DNA of 12,096 nt from Pseudomonadota bacterium (GTDB lineage: Bacteria; Myxococcota; Myxococcia; Myxococcales; Myxococcaceae). The stretch's first letter is position 1. Each line of letters begins with the position of its first letter. The notes beneath the pieces were generated by a model that was not told the DNA's origin, searched no databases, and saw nothing but the letters and a program-made list of their open reading frames with translations. The DNA lies in contig JAFADT010000574.1 of the NCBI GenBank assembly GCA_023424585.1, forward strand, positions 1 to 12,096, written 5' to 3'. The position numbers and the translations under genes are program-made. Of this stretch, positions 1-6,711 are shown piece by piece.

Positions 1-2273
1 CGCAGGACCTGCGCGCGCACGCCGCCCTCCAACCGCAGCTGCTGCAAGAGCGCGTGCGCCTGACGGGCGCCCTGGGGATTGCGCACGGCCTCCCCCAGCC
101 GCTCCATGATGTCGATGCGCAGCGCCACCGGCCCGATGACCTCGTAGCCGAAGGCCCGCGCGCTCCGGCCCGCCAGCGCCGCGACGCTCAGCACCGGCTC
201 CTGGGGGACGCCCTGCGGACACGGCGCCTGGTTGAACAGCGCCGTCAACATGGCCCGCCGCTCCAGCGCCTGGGGCGCCAGGGCCTCCGCGACGTAGAGG
301 AAACGCGGGCCCTCGTGGACGCCGTGCGCCCTCAATCGCTCACGCGACTCCTCGTCCAGGAGCCGCCACTGCTCGCGCGCCTCGCCCTGGGAGATGACGC
401 CCAGCCCCTCCGCCAGCCGGTACGCGATGCCTCGCATCACCGGCGAGCGGCCCGCTCCCGTGAAGGACTCCGCGGGAAAGCCTCCCATGGCCTCCGTGAC
501 CAGGTCCCTCGCCAGCGCCACCAGCCGGCGCTCCAGGCGCTGCCGCGCGCCGCCCGTCCACACCTCCGGCTCCGCCAGCGCCAGTTGCGGCGAGCGCCGG
601 TCGCGCCCCCGCACCAGCCGGGCCAGCGGCTGCGCCTCGAACGAGATGCGCCCCGCCGCGTCCACCTCGAAGGCGTCGTGCGTCGCGTCCACCACGCGCT
701 GGACGAACTGCTCCTCCGTCATCAGCCCGCTGTCCGCGCCCGGCACCTCCGTCAACAGTCGCCCCAGCTTGGCGAACGGACTGTCCGAGCCCTCCGACCG
801 TGGCTGCGTGCTGGCCCTCACGAACCGGCGCGCGCTCCGCCTCGCGGCGCGTTGCACGAAGCGCTCCACCAGCCGCTCGTGCAAGGCATCGCCCAGCGCG
901 TCCTCGATGCGGCGCGTGCGCTCCTGCCACTCCGCCGCGTCGTGCAGCCAGCCCGGGCGGTGGCTGATGTACGTCCAGATGCGGATGGCCGCGAGCCGAT
1001 CCATCAGCGTGTGGAGGTCCCCGGACGCATCGTCCAGCGGCGACACCTGCCGTGTCAGCCACGCGGGGTCCAGCCTCCCGTCCCCGGCCGTCAGTTGGAG
1101 GAACACCTCGCGCAGCAGCGCGACGTGCTGCCCGAAGAGGCCCTTGCGGAAGTCCGGGACCTGGCAGACCTGCCACAGGAGCTCCACGGCGGCCTTGTCG
1201 GGGGTGAGCTCGCGGATGGCGGGCACCGCCGCCAGTCCCTTGAGCGCGTCGAAGTCGTCCGCGCGCTCCACCCGGATGAAGGCGCTGTCTCGCGGCGCCC
1301 GCGACAGCGAGTCCAGCAGCGCCTCCGGGCTGGAGAAGTCCAGCGAGGAGTTGCGCCAGATGAGGCTGCGCACCGCCGGGAAGCGGTGGGACTCGATGGC
1401 GGAGACGAGGCGCGGCGACAGCTCCGGCAGCGTGTTCAACGCCCCGAAGCTCCCGTCGTTGAGGTGGCGCCCCGCGCGGCCGGCGATCTGCGCCAGCTCG
1501 TCGGGGTACAGGTCGCGCTGCTCGGCGCCGTCGAACTTGGACAGCGTCGCGAAGGCCACGTGGTTGAGGTCCAGGTTCAACCCCATGCCGATGGCGTCCG
1601 TGGCCACGAGGTACTGGACCTCGCCGGATTGATACATCGCCACCTGCGCGTTGCGCGTCCGCGGCGACAGCGCGCCCAGCACCACCGCCACCCCGCCCCG
1701 CAGGCGGCGCAGCGACTCCGCCAGCTCGTACACGCGGTCCGCGGAGAACGCGACCACCGCCGAGCGCGGCGGCAGGCTCTTCAGCGAGCGACGCCCGGAG
1801 TAGCGCAACTGCGACAGCCGCGTGGCGCGCTTCATGGACGCATGCGGAATCAGCGCCTGCACCATGGGCCGCATGGTGTCCGCGCCCAGGAACCAGGTCT
1901 CCTTACGGCCTCGCGCGTGGAGCAGCCGGTCCGTGAAGACGTGCCCGCGCTCCCGGTGCGCGGCGAGCTGGATCTCATCCACCGCGAGGAAGTCGACCTC
2001 GCGGTCCGTCGGCATCGCCTCGACGGTGCAGATCCAGTAGTCGGGCCGGGGCGGCACGCGCTTCTCCTCGCCCGTCATCAGCGCGACCCGGCCCTCGCCC
2101 ACCTTCGCGGTCACCCGGTCGTAGACCTCCCGGGCGAGCAGGCGCAGCGGCAACCCGATGAGGCCGGAGTCGTGCTCGAGCATCCGTTCGATGGCGCGGT
2201 AGGTCTTCCCGGTGTTCGTGGGCCCCAGCTCCGCCACGACGACGGACGGCCGGCTGGATGGGCGCGAGCTCAT
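1..2273 (-). CDS. SUV3-type superfamily 2 (RNA) helicase, 3' end cut off by window
   Basis: This is an ATP-dependent helicase of the SUPV3L1/SUV3 group, probably acting on RNA. The minus frame is open from ATG at 2273 to the window edge (at least 757 residues). An in-frame TAG four codons upstream makes this the first possible ATG, although no clear Shine-Dalgarno precedes it. Visible motifs are Walker A GPTNTGKT (17-24), the SUV3-like GLPLRLLAREV block (40-50), a DEIQ Walker B box (99-102), ATDAIGMGLNLD (224-235, motif V region) and QIAGRAGR (262-269, motif VI). Further on are the segments LWQVCQVPDFRK and IRIWTYISHRPGWL, which I recall from the C-terminal half of the alphaproteobacterial 'helicase-related protein' family and its mitochondrial SUV3 relatives. 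SUV3 partners with an exoribonuclease in mitochondria; no nuclease gene is visible here. The family call is firm, while substrate and partner are inference. The C-terminus lies outside the window. Confidence 0.9.
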   Translation of the reverse strand, partial: MSSRPSSRPSVVVAELGPTNTGKTYRAIERMLEHDSGLIGLPLRLLAREVYDRVTAKVGEGRVALMTGEEKRVPPRPDYWICTVEAMPTDREVDFLAVDEIQLAAHRERGHVFTDRLLHARGRKETWFLGADTMRPMVQALIPHASMKRATRLSQLRYSGRRSLKSLPPRSAVVAFSADRVYELAESLRRLRGGVAVVLGALSPRTRNAQVAMYQSGEVQYLVATDAIGMGLNLDLNHVAFATLSKFDGAEQRDLYPDELAQIAGRAGRHLNDGSFGALNTLPELSPRLVSAIESHRFPAVRSLIWRNSSLDFSSPEALLDSLSRAPRDSAFIRVERADDFDALKGLAAVPAIRELTPDKAAVELLWQVCQVPDFRKGLFGQHVALLREVFLQLTAGDGRLDPAWLTRQVSPLDDASGDLHTLMDRLAAIRIWTYISHRPGWLHDAAEWQERTRRIEDALGDALHERLVERFVQRAARRSARRFVRASTQPRSEGSDSPFAKLGRLLTEVPGADSGLMTEEQFVQRVVDATHDAFEVDAAGRISFEAQPLARLVRGRDRRSPQLALAEPEVWTGGARQRLERRLVALARDLVTEAMGGFPAESFTGAGRSPVMRGIAYRLAEGLGVISQGEAREQWRLLDEESRERLRAHGVHEGPRFLYVAEALAPQALERRAMLTALFNQAPCPQGVPQEPVLSVAALAGRSARAFGYEVIGPVALRIDIMERLGEAVRNPQGARQAHALLQQLRLEGGVRAQVL

Positions 2274-2450
2274 TGGCGAAGACTAACCCCGAACGCCCTC
2301 CTCCGCCCCCGAGGCCGCGAGGGACGTTCGCGGACGACGTCCTGGCCCGTGCCCGGCGTGGAGGCAGGCGTCGGCGACAGCCCCTTCCAGGAGCAACGGG
2401 CCCCGGGGCGGGACGGACAGGCGCGACGTCACCGGCCCGCGGGGGCAGGT

Positions 2451-2464
2451 GGGATGGCCATCCC
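2451..2464. promoter_or_regulatory. Perfect 14-bp palindrome upstream of the ferritin-like gene
   Basis: GGGATGGCCATCCC is its own reverse complement. Beyond a T/T mismatch on each side, the next two bases pair again (GG/CC), giving a 20-bp imperfect dyad. It lies about 50 bases before the ATG at 2514 in the 240-base divergent gap shared with the helicase, so it could be an operator. No protein can be assigned to it. Confidence 0.3.
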
Positions 2465-2501
2465 TCCCAGGACCCTCCAGCTTCCCGACATGCAGCCGCC
2501 T

Positions 2502-2506
2502 GGAGG
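2502..2506 (+). promoter_or_regulatory. Ribosome binding site of the ferritin-like gene
   Basis: GGAGG lies 7 bases before the ATG at 2514. It decides this start over the in-frame ATG at 2490, which lacks such a site, and over the much longer open frame running back to base 54. Confidence 0.75.
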
Positions 2507-2513
2507 CAATCCC

Positions 2514-2975
2514 ATGGACCGCCCGCCGTCCTCCATCATCGACCCGGGGATCCGCCTCACGCTGCTCAACGCCGCGCTCGCGAGCGAGGTCCTCTGCGTC
2601 CGGCGCTACACGCGCCACGCCCTCATGGCCGGGGGCGCCTGTCACGAGGCGATGCGGAGCGTGTTCGGCCTGCACGCGCGCGACGAGCAGGACCACGCGC
2701 TGCGGCTCGCCGAGCGCATCCAGCAGTTGGGCGGCCGGCCGGATTTCGTGGTGGGAGGACTCATGTCCCAAGGTGATACCCAGGACGACGACGGACGCAC
2801 GCTGGTGGAGCTCTTGCGCGAGAACCTGGCGGCGGAGCGCGTCGCCATCGCGACGTACCGCGGCCTGCTCCACTCCTTCGCGGACCACGACCCCACCACG
2901 CGGCGGCTCCTGGAGGAGCTGCTCGACGAGGAGGAGGCGCACGCCACCGCCCTGCACGCCCTGCTGGAGCATTGA
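2514..2975 (+). CDS. Small ferritin-like four-helix protein (bacterioferritin/Dps-like superfamily)
   Basis: The protein has 153 residues and appears all-helical. It carries the carboxylate and histidine ligands of a ferritin-like di-iron bundle: Glu25 in helix 1, the pair Glu58-x-x-His61 in helix 2, Glu108 in helix 3 and Glu140-x-x-His143 in helix 4. The length matches bacterioferritins (about 155-160). There is no signal peptide, so it should be cytoplasmic. Likely roles are iron storage, iron oxidation or peroxide protection, but the exact subfamily is not clear and an oxidase-like use of the di-iron site is possible. The start is set by GGAGG at 2502-2506. The gene is divergent from the helicase and converges on the desaturase. 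Its frame is open far upstream only because it coincides with an antisense shadow of the helicase. Confidence 0.85.
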   Translation: MDRPPSSIIDPGIRLTLLNAALASEVLCVRRYTRHALMAGGACHEAMRSVFGLHARDEQDHALRLAERIQQLGGRPDFVVGGLMSQGDTQDDDGRTLVELLRENLAAERVAIATYRGLLHSFADHDPTTRRLLEELLDEEEAHATALHALLEH

Positions 2976-2981
2976 GCGCCC

Positions 2982-3027
2982 GGTCCGGCGGGTTCCTCGG
3001 GCGGGTCTCGAACGGACCCGCCGGGCC
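2982..3027. terminator. GC-rich hairpin between convergent genes
   Basis: The 60-base gap between the ferritin-like gene and the desaturase can form a 12-bp stem (2982-2993 with 3016-3027, one G-T wobble, 22-base loop). Alternatively it can form a tighter 8-bp stem, GGCGGGTC/GACCCGCC (3000-3007 with 3015-3022, 7-base loop). The two are mutually exclusive because they share the right arm. There is no T tract on either strand, so it is at best a bidirectional terminator of the T-poor kind seen in GC-rich genomes. Confidence 0.45.
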
Positions 3028-3035
3028 GTGGCTCC

Positions 3036-4043
3036 TCAGGCGCCGGGCGCCGGCTGCGCGTCGCGGTAGCGCACCATCCGATTCAGCGACGGGTCCCACA
3101 GGTTCAGCCGCAAGCAGCTCACGATGTCCTTGGCCGAGAGCGTGGTGACGTGCGGCCCCTGGAGCTCCGGGATGGCCGCCATCGCCTCCGGCAGCCGGTA
3201 GAACGGGATGCGCGGGTTGAGGTGGTGCACGTGGTGGTAGCCGATGTTGCCCGTGAACCACTCCATCACCGGCCCGAAGCGCATGTAGCTGCTCGCCTCC
3301 AGCGCCGCGTCCGCGTGGTTCCACGCGGCCTCCGGCAGGATGGCCACCTCGTCGAAGTTGTGCTGCGCGTAGAACAGGTACGTGCCCAGCGCATACGAGG
3401 CGAACAGCGGCCCCACGAAGGCGGTGAGGTACGCGCCCAGCCCCAGGAAGTGCCACACGGCCACGGACAGCGCGACGTGCAGGCCCAGCGCGAGCCCGGA
3501 CGTCCAGTAGCGCTTCGGGTTCTTCACGAACGGCAGGAGGCACAGGCTGTAGAGGAACGCGGTGAAGTAGCCGAACAGCAGCGTCACCGGGTGACGCTCC
3601 ACCACGTAGCCCAGCCGCTGGGCGCGGCTGGCCTTGCGCCACTGGTCCGTGGTCCAGGTGACGAAGGTGCCCGCCGAGTCCGCCGCGATGCGCGCGGTGT
3701 TGGCGTGGTGATGGTTGTGCGTGTCGTTCCAGATGCGCGCCGGCGTGAGCGTGAGCAGCCCCTGCACCTGGAAGAGGGCCTTGGCCCACCGGGACGTGGG
3801 CAGCAGCGCCCCGTGCATGGCGTCGTGGAAGAGGATGAAGCAGCGGATGAGGACCAGCGCTTCGATGAGGCCCCCCACGATGCGCAGGGGCCACCAGGGC
3901 GCGGCCACCGCCAGCGCCGCCGCGCCCGCGAGCGCCGCATAGGTGGTGGCGAGCGCCCAGAGGGAGCGAGCGGTGTCCTGGGCAGCGAAGGGACGCGTGC
4001 GGGCGATGAGGTCCTTGCTCGACGGCGACGCGGTTCGTTCCAT
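3036..4043 (-). CDS. Membrane fatty acid desaturase
   Basis: An integral-membrane, di-iron fatty acyl desaturase that would introduce a double bond into acyl chains and so adjust membrane fluidity. The 335-residue protein has all three histidine boxes: HDAMH (73-77), H109-x-x-HH (109-113, inside HNHHH) and HHVHH (270-274). It also has an additional His at 228 in AQHNFDE, a position often conserved in this superfamily. Hydrophobic segments lie around 28-50, 52-72, 153-172, 183-204 and 205-226, the usual layout. The start chosen is ATG 4043, with GGAG (4054-4057) 10 bases upstream. A GTG at 4079 would add 12 residues but has no good ribosome site. It lies downstream of PPK2 on the same strand with a 149-base gap, so it may have its own promoter. 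Regioselectivity and acyl carrier (lipid, CoA or ACP) cannot be read from sequence. Confidence 0.92.
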   Translation of the reverse strand: MERTASPSSKDLIARTRPFAAQDTARSLWALATTYAALAGAAALAVAAPWWPLRIVGGLIEALVLIRCFILFHDAMHGALLPTSRWAKALFQVQGLLTLTPARIWNDTHNHHHANTARIAADSAGTFVTWTTDQWRKASRAQRLGYVVERHPVTLLFGYFTAFLYSLCLLPFVKNPKRYWTSGLALGLHVALSVAVWHFLGLGAYLTAFVGPLFASYALGTYLFYAQHNFDEVAILPEAAWNHADAALEASSYMRFGPVMEWFTGNIGYHHVHHLNPRIPFYRLPEAMAAIPELQGPHVTTLSAKDIVSCLRLNLWDPSLNRMVRYRDAQPAPGA

Positions 4044-4139
4044 GTCGACAGGGCTCCGGGGGTGACCGCCCGGCGACACACCGGGACGGATGACCGCGCG
4101 CGTTGTCCCATCCCCATGTCACGGCCGGGTCAGCGCCAC

Positions 4140-4172
4140 CCATGACGCGCGAAAGGCGCCTTCGCGTCATGG
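4140..4172. repeat. Nested inverted repeat between ppk2 and the desaturase
   Basis: CCATGACGCG (4140-4149) pairs perfectly with CGCGTCATGG (4163-4172) around a 13-base loop. The loop overlaps a second perfect palindrome, AAGGCGCCTT (4153-4162). A further direct copy of ATGACGCG follows at about 4173-4180. On the minus strand this lies about 20 bases after the ppk2 stop and about 100 bases before the desaturase start. It could be a terminator for ppk2, though it has no T tract, or an operator for the desaturase. Confidence 0.5.
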
Positions 4173-4192
4173 ATGACGCGGGAAGCCGTGGA

Positions 4193-5020
4193 TCAGCGCT
4201 TCTTGCGCCAGGCGCGCAGCTCCGCCTTCTTCTCCTTGCCCACCGCGTCCAGCCGGTCCTGCCACACCTCGCGGTAGGGGCGCAGGGCCTCCACCACGGC
4301 GCGGGCCACCACCAGGTTGCGGTACCACTTGGCGTCCGAGGGCACCAGGTGCCAGGGCGCCCGCTCGGTGGAGGTGCGTGCGAACACGTCTTCATACGCG
4401 CGCGTGTAGTCCGCCCAGTGCTTGCGGTCCTCCCAGTCGCCCGCGGAGATCTTCCACGCCTTGCGCGGCTCCTCCTCGCGCGCCAGCAGGCGCCGCTCCT
4501 GCTCGCCCTGGCTGATGTGGAGGAAGAACTTGAGGACGAGGGTGCCGTGCTCGGAGAGCAGGGACTCGAAGTCGCGGATGTGCTGGTAGCGCGACCGCCA
4601 GAGCGCCTTGGGGACCAGGTTGTTCACCCGCGCCACCAGCACGTCCTCGTAGTGCGAGCGGTTGAAGATGGAGAACTCGCCCAGCCGCGGGGTCTTGCGG
4701 TGAACGCGCCAGAGGAAGTCGTGCTCCAGCTCCTCCGCGCTGGGCACGCCGAAGGACGTGACGGACACGCCGCGCGGGTTGAGGCTGCCCACCACGTGCT
4801 TGATGGTGCCGTCCTTGCCGGCGGTGTCGCGGCCCTGGAGCACGATGAGGACGGAGTTCATCTTCGCGCCCCACAGCAGGTCCTGCAGGTCGAACAGCTC
4901 CTCGCCCAGGGCGTCGAACTCCGCCTTCGCCTCCCCCCGGTCCGCCTTCTTCGGCGGCGTCGTGGGGATGCGCTCCAGCTTCACCTTCGCGCCCTGCTTG
5001 TCGTTCAGGATGATGTCCAT
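4193..5020 (-). CDS. ppk2: PPK2-family polyphosphate:nucleotide phosphotransferase
   Basis: A cytoplasmic kinase that transfers phosphate between inorganic polyphosphate and nucleoside mono- or diphosphates. The 275-residue length is normal for single-domain PPK2 enzymes. Seen directly: Walker A GRDTAGKDG (63-71) with its characteristic Asp after Arg, followed by TIKHV and the NPRG turn (81-84). The Walker B region is FNRSHYED (119-126), and a basic lid region lies around 176-190 (RRLLAREEEPRKAWK). These match the class called polyphosphate:AMP/NDP phosphotransferase (TIGR03709-like). Whether AMP or ADP is preferred cannot be decided here. ATG 5020 is preceded by a purine-rich AAGGGG/GGAG stretch. 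No ppk1 or exopolyphosphatase gene is nearby. The gene sits between the SRPBCC gene (177-base gap) and the desaturase on the same strand, and separate transcription is likely. Confidence 0.93.
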   Translation of the reverse strand: MDIILNDKQGAKVKLERIPTTPPKKADRGEAKAEFDALGEELFDLQDLLWGAKMNSVLIVLQGRDTAGKDGTIKHVVGSLNPRGVSVTSFGVPSAEELEHDFLWRVHRKTPRLGEFSIFNRSHYEDVLVARVNNLVPKALWRSRYQHIRDFESLLSEHGTLVLKFFLHISQGEQERRLLAREEEPRKAWKISAGDWEDRKHWADYTRAYEDVFARTSTERAPWHLVPSDAKWYRNLVVARAVVEALRPYREVWQDRLDAVGKEKKAELRAWRKKR

Positions 5021-5109
5021 GGTCCCCTTTGCTCCAGGTGTGGCCCCAGCCTGCCTGAGCGCGAAGGGGGATTCCCACCGTCCCGGGCCAGGACGGCGGC
5101 GGAACGTCC

Positions 5110-5130
5110 GGGTCGAACCTTTCGAGGCCC
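5110..5130. terminator. Weak hairpin downstream of the SRPBCC gene
   Basis: TCGAA (5113-5117) pairs with TTCGA (5121-5125) around a 3-base loop, and GGG (5110-5112) can pair with CCC (5128-5130) across a two-base bulge. On the minus strand it falls about 70 bases after the SRPBCC stop and about 90 before the ppk2 start. There is no T tract. It could equally be a chance structure in GC-rich DNA. Confidence 0.25.
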
Positions 5131-5197
5131 GCCGGAGTCGCTCGGCCCCGCGCGGACGCAGGGCCGGCGCGCGACCTCCAGCGGCCGTGCAGGGCCT

Positions 5198-5677
5198 TCA
5201 GCGCCGCCACTCCAGCTCCGGCGCCGGCACCCGGGGCGGAGGCGGCAGGAAGGTGTGCGCCAGCCCCCGCAGGCCCCGCGCGAAGAACTCGTCGCGGATC
5301 CACTGGCTCAGCGCGGCCGTCTCGCCCTCGTGGCCGGGCGTCAGGCGGAACGTCGCGTGCCACTCCACGAAGGTCTGCCCGGTCGCCGTCACCGGCGTCA
5401 CCCGCAGCTTCGCCACGTAGTCGCGCACGGGCAGCGGGCCCTCCAGCATCGCGTACGCATAGCTGCGCGAACGAGGGTCGTGCTCCAGCCGCACCTCCAG
5501 GTACACCTCGCCGTCGCGCGTGGTCAGCCGGCGCAGCGGGCCGCACCGCGGGCGCGTCACCCGTTCGCTGGAGACGACGCCCGGGTGCCAGCGCGGAAGG
5601 CTGTCGAAGCCCTCCACCCGGTCCCAGACCACGTCCGCGGGTGCCTGGATGAGCTGACTTGCATACGCCTCTGCCAT
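5198..5677 (-). CDS. SRPBCC (START/polyketide cyclase-like) family protein
   Basis: A 159-residue cytoplasmic protein with the order expected of a helix-grip SRPBCC fold. An opening strand and short helix come first (SQLIQAPADVVWDRVEGFDSLPRWHP, about residues 7-32, a typical N-terminal signature). Alternating strands (58-110) follow, including EWHATFRL, and a long C-terminal helix ends it (118-143). It then has a short proline-rich tail. Such proteins bind hydrophobic small molecules or lipids, but the ligand is unknown. The start chosen is ATG 5677, with GAGG (5683-5686) 5 bases upstream. A TTG at 5713, with GGAGG (5720-5724) 6 bases upstream, would add 12 residues and cannot be excluded. 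The shorter form is preferred because the fold begins immediately after it. The gene is divergent from the OsmC-like gene. Confidence 0.85.
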   Translation of the reverse strand: MAEAYASQLIQAPADVVWDRVEGFDSLPRWHPGVVSSERVTRPRCGPLRRLTTRDGEVYLEVRLEHDPRSRSYAYAMLEGPLPVRDYVAKLRVTPVTATGQTFVEWHATFRLTPGHEGETAALSQWIRDEFFARGLRGLAHTFLPPPPRVPAPELEWRR

Positions 5678-6015
5678 CGGTGCCTCAGGTCGTTCTTGCA
5701 TGGGTCGATTCAAGAAGGGCCTCCACGCCAGGGCGCACCCCTCGCGTGAGGCGGGTCCTCAGGCCGTCCGGCCCTGGAAGTCATCGCAAAGCCATACAGT
5801 CAACGAACACCGCTCCCCACCGCGTCGCACTTCGTTCATGCCGCCCCCCGTGTCAGGCATTGAGGCGCGTGATGTGCAGCGAGTACGGCGGAGGCGTAAT
5901 CGTCCGAAAGGGCTGTTGTGAGTGCGCTGCAATCGGGCCACCTTGCTTGTGGCCTCGCGATCACCGGCCTGGCTGGAGGGGCTCGACCTTCAGGGCAGGG
6001 GTTCACGGGATGTAG

Positions 6016-6035
6016 AGCAATGCCCAGGCATGGCT
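6016..6035. promoter_or_regulatory. 20-bp imperfect palindrome before the OsmC-like gene
   Basis: AGCAATGCCCAGGCATGGCT is palindromic apart from the two-base centre and one A/G mismatch in the arms (core ATGCC-CA-GGCAT). It ends 43 bases before the ATG at 6079, a typical operator position. The same half-site pair recurs at 5838-5860 with 13-base spacing. The binding protein is unknown. Confidence 0.35.
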
Positions 6036-6067
6036 GTTGAAGGCGCGGCGTGCCTGCACCTCGCCGA

Positions 6068-6071
6068 GGAG
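6068..6071 (+). promoter_or_regulatory. Ribosome binding site of the OsmC-like gene
   Basis: GGAG, within GAGGAG (6066-6071), lies 7 bases before ATG 6079. It argues against the in-frame upstream start at 6037. Confidence 0.7.
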
Positions 6072-6078
6072 ATGCCCG

Positions 6079-6711
6079 ATGACCTCCGCTTCCGTCACCG
6101 AATACGAAACGCGCCTCTACTGGCAGGGCGCGAGGGGCGCGGTGCTGACGAGCGACCGTGCGCCCCCCGTGCCCATCGGCTGTCCGCTGGGTGGCCGGGA
6201 GGGTGGCCCCGAGGACGGGCGGTGGGACCCGGAGGCGCTGCTGGTGGGCGCGGTGGAGGGGCGCACGCTGCACGCGTTCCTGGACGGGGCCCGGGAGGCC
6301 GGCGTGGACGTGCTCTTCTACCAGAGCTGCGCCACCGCCCGGCTGGTGAGCGGAGGCCCCGAGCAGGCTGCCCAGTTCACCGACCTCATCGTCCGGCCGC
6401 ATGTCGCCGTGGCCAGCCCGCGCGAGGCGGAGGACGTCCGCGAGCTCTTCGCCCGGCTGCCGGCGCGCTGCTTCCCCAGCTCCATGCTCCAGCTCACCCC
6501 GCGCATCGAGCCGGTCGTGGAGGTCTGGGCCCACGCCCGCCGCGCGGACGCCGGTGCTCCTGTCGAAAACCGCGCAGCCGGCCGCGACGAGACGGGCGCG
6601 GCGGTTCCCTGGGAGCGCGGCGTGCGCAGTGTGGAGGTGCATGCCGACGCATCCACAGACGAATCCGCCCGCGAAGCCGGTGAAGGAGCCGGATCCGAAG
6701 CCCACGCCTGA
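6079..6711 (+). CDS. OsmC-like family protein with an atypical active site and long tail
   Basis: Residues 8-150 follow the OsmC/Ohr fold order. N-terminal strands (EYETRLYWQG) come first, then WDPEALLVGAVEGRTLHAFL, the central helix that normally carries the peroxidatic Cys. A strand-rich middle and LFARLPARCFPSSML (124-137) follow, the last corresponding to the region of the second Cys. In Ohr and OsmC both cysteines are needed for hydroperoxide reduction. Here Cys131 is kept, but the first position appears to be Glu60, so ordinary peroxidase activity is doubtful. Cys35 and Cys84 lie elsewhere. Residues 151-210 form an extra tail without recognisable fold. The last 24 codons, where the next gene overlaps, use A/T third bases often, unlike the rest of the gene. 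This suggests the tail is shaped by the overlapping frame. The family call is good and the function uncertain. Confidence 0.8.
   Translation: MTSASVTEYETRLYWQGARGAVLTSDRAPPVPIGCPLGGREGGPEDGRWDPEALLVGAVEGRTLHAFLDGAREAGVDVLFYQSCATARLVSGGPEQAAQFTDLIVRPHVAVASPREAEDVRELFARLPARCFPSSMLQLTPRIEPVVEVWAHARRADAGAPVENRAAGRDETGAAVPWERGVRSVEVHADASTDESAREAGEGAGSEAHA
6633..6637 (+). promoter_or_regulatory. Ribosome binding site of the proline-rich small gene
   Basis: GGAGG inside the OsmC-like coding sequence, 3 bases before ATG 6641. The spacing is short, but the match is strong enough to support internal initiation. Confidence 0.5.

Larger units (their letters stand above)
5678..6078. other. 401-base divergent intergenic region with two ATGCC/GGCAT dyads
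   Basis: This gap between the SRPBCC gene and the OsmC-like gene is noticeably less GC-rich around 5780-5830 than its surroundings. I find no convincing ORF: candidate frames of 60-118 codons here have mixed third positions, no ribosome site and no recognisable product. It contains ATGCC-N13-GGCAT (5838-5860) and the tighter dyad at 6016-6035. A TTGACT reads on the minus strand (5798-5803) and could be a -35 box for the SRPBCC gene, but I see no matching -10. Promoters for both flanking genes presumably lie here. Confidence 0.5.

Noticed and set aside
2322..2342. GGACGT-N9-ACGTCC inverted repeat upstream of the helicase
   Set aside because: The arms are only 6 bp with a 9-base loop and do not extend. 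This is too weak to call in a GC-rich region.
54..2975. Plus-strand open frame of 973 codons
   Set aside because: For most of its length it is the antisense shadow of the SUV3-type helicase. Its Arg/Pro/Gln/His-rich translation has no domain. Only the last 153 codons, from ATG 2514, are a real gene that happens to share the frame.
3150..4145. Plus-strand open frame of 331 codons opposite the desaturase
   Set aside because: It is antisense to a gene with intact histidine boxes, and its composition is typical of a shadow frame.
2761..4395. Minus-strand open frame of 544 codons spanning the desaturase and parts of its neighbours
   Set aside because: It runs in the wrong frame through the desaturase, with Gly/Ala/Arg/Pro-rich sequence and no motif. 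It is an artefact of high GC.
5700..5921. Small plus-strand frame of 73 codons in the SRPBCC/OsmC-like gap
   Set aside because: It has no ribosome site, mixed third-base composition, and overlaps the likely promoter region. It is very Arg-rich with no recognisable feature.
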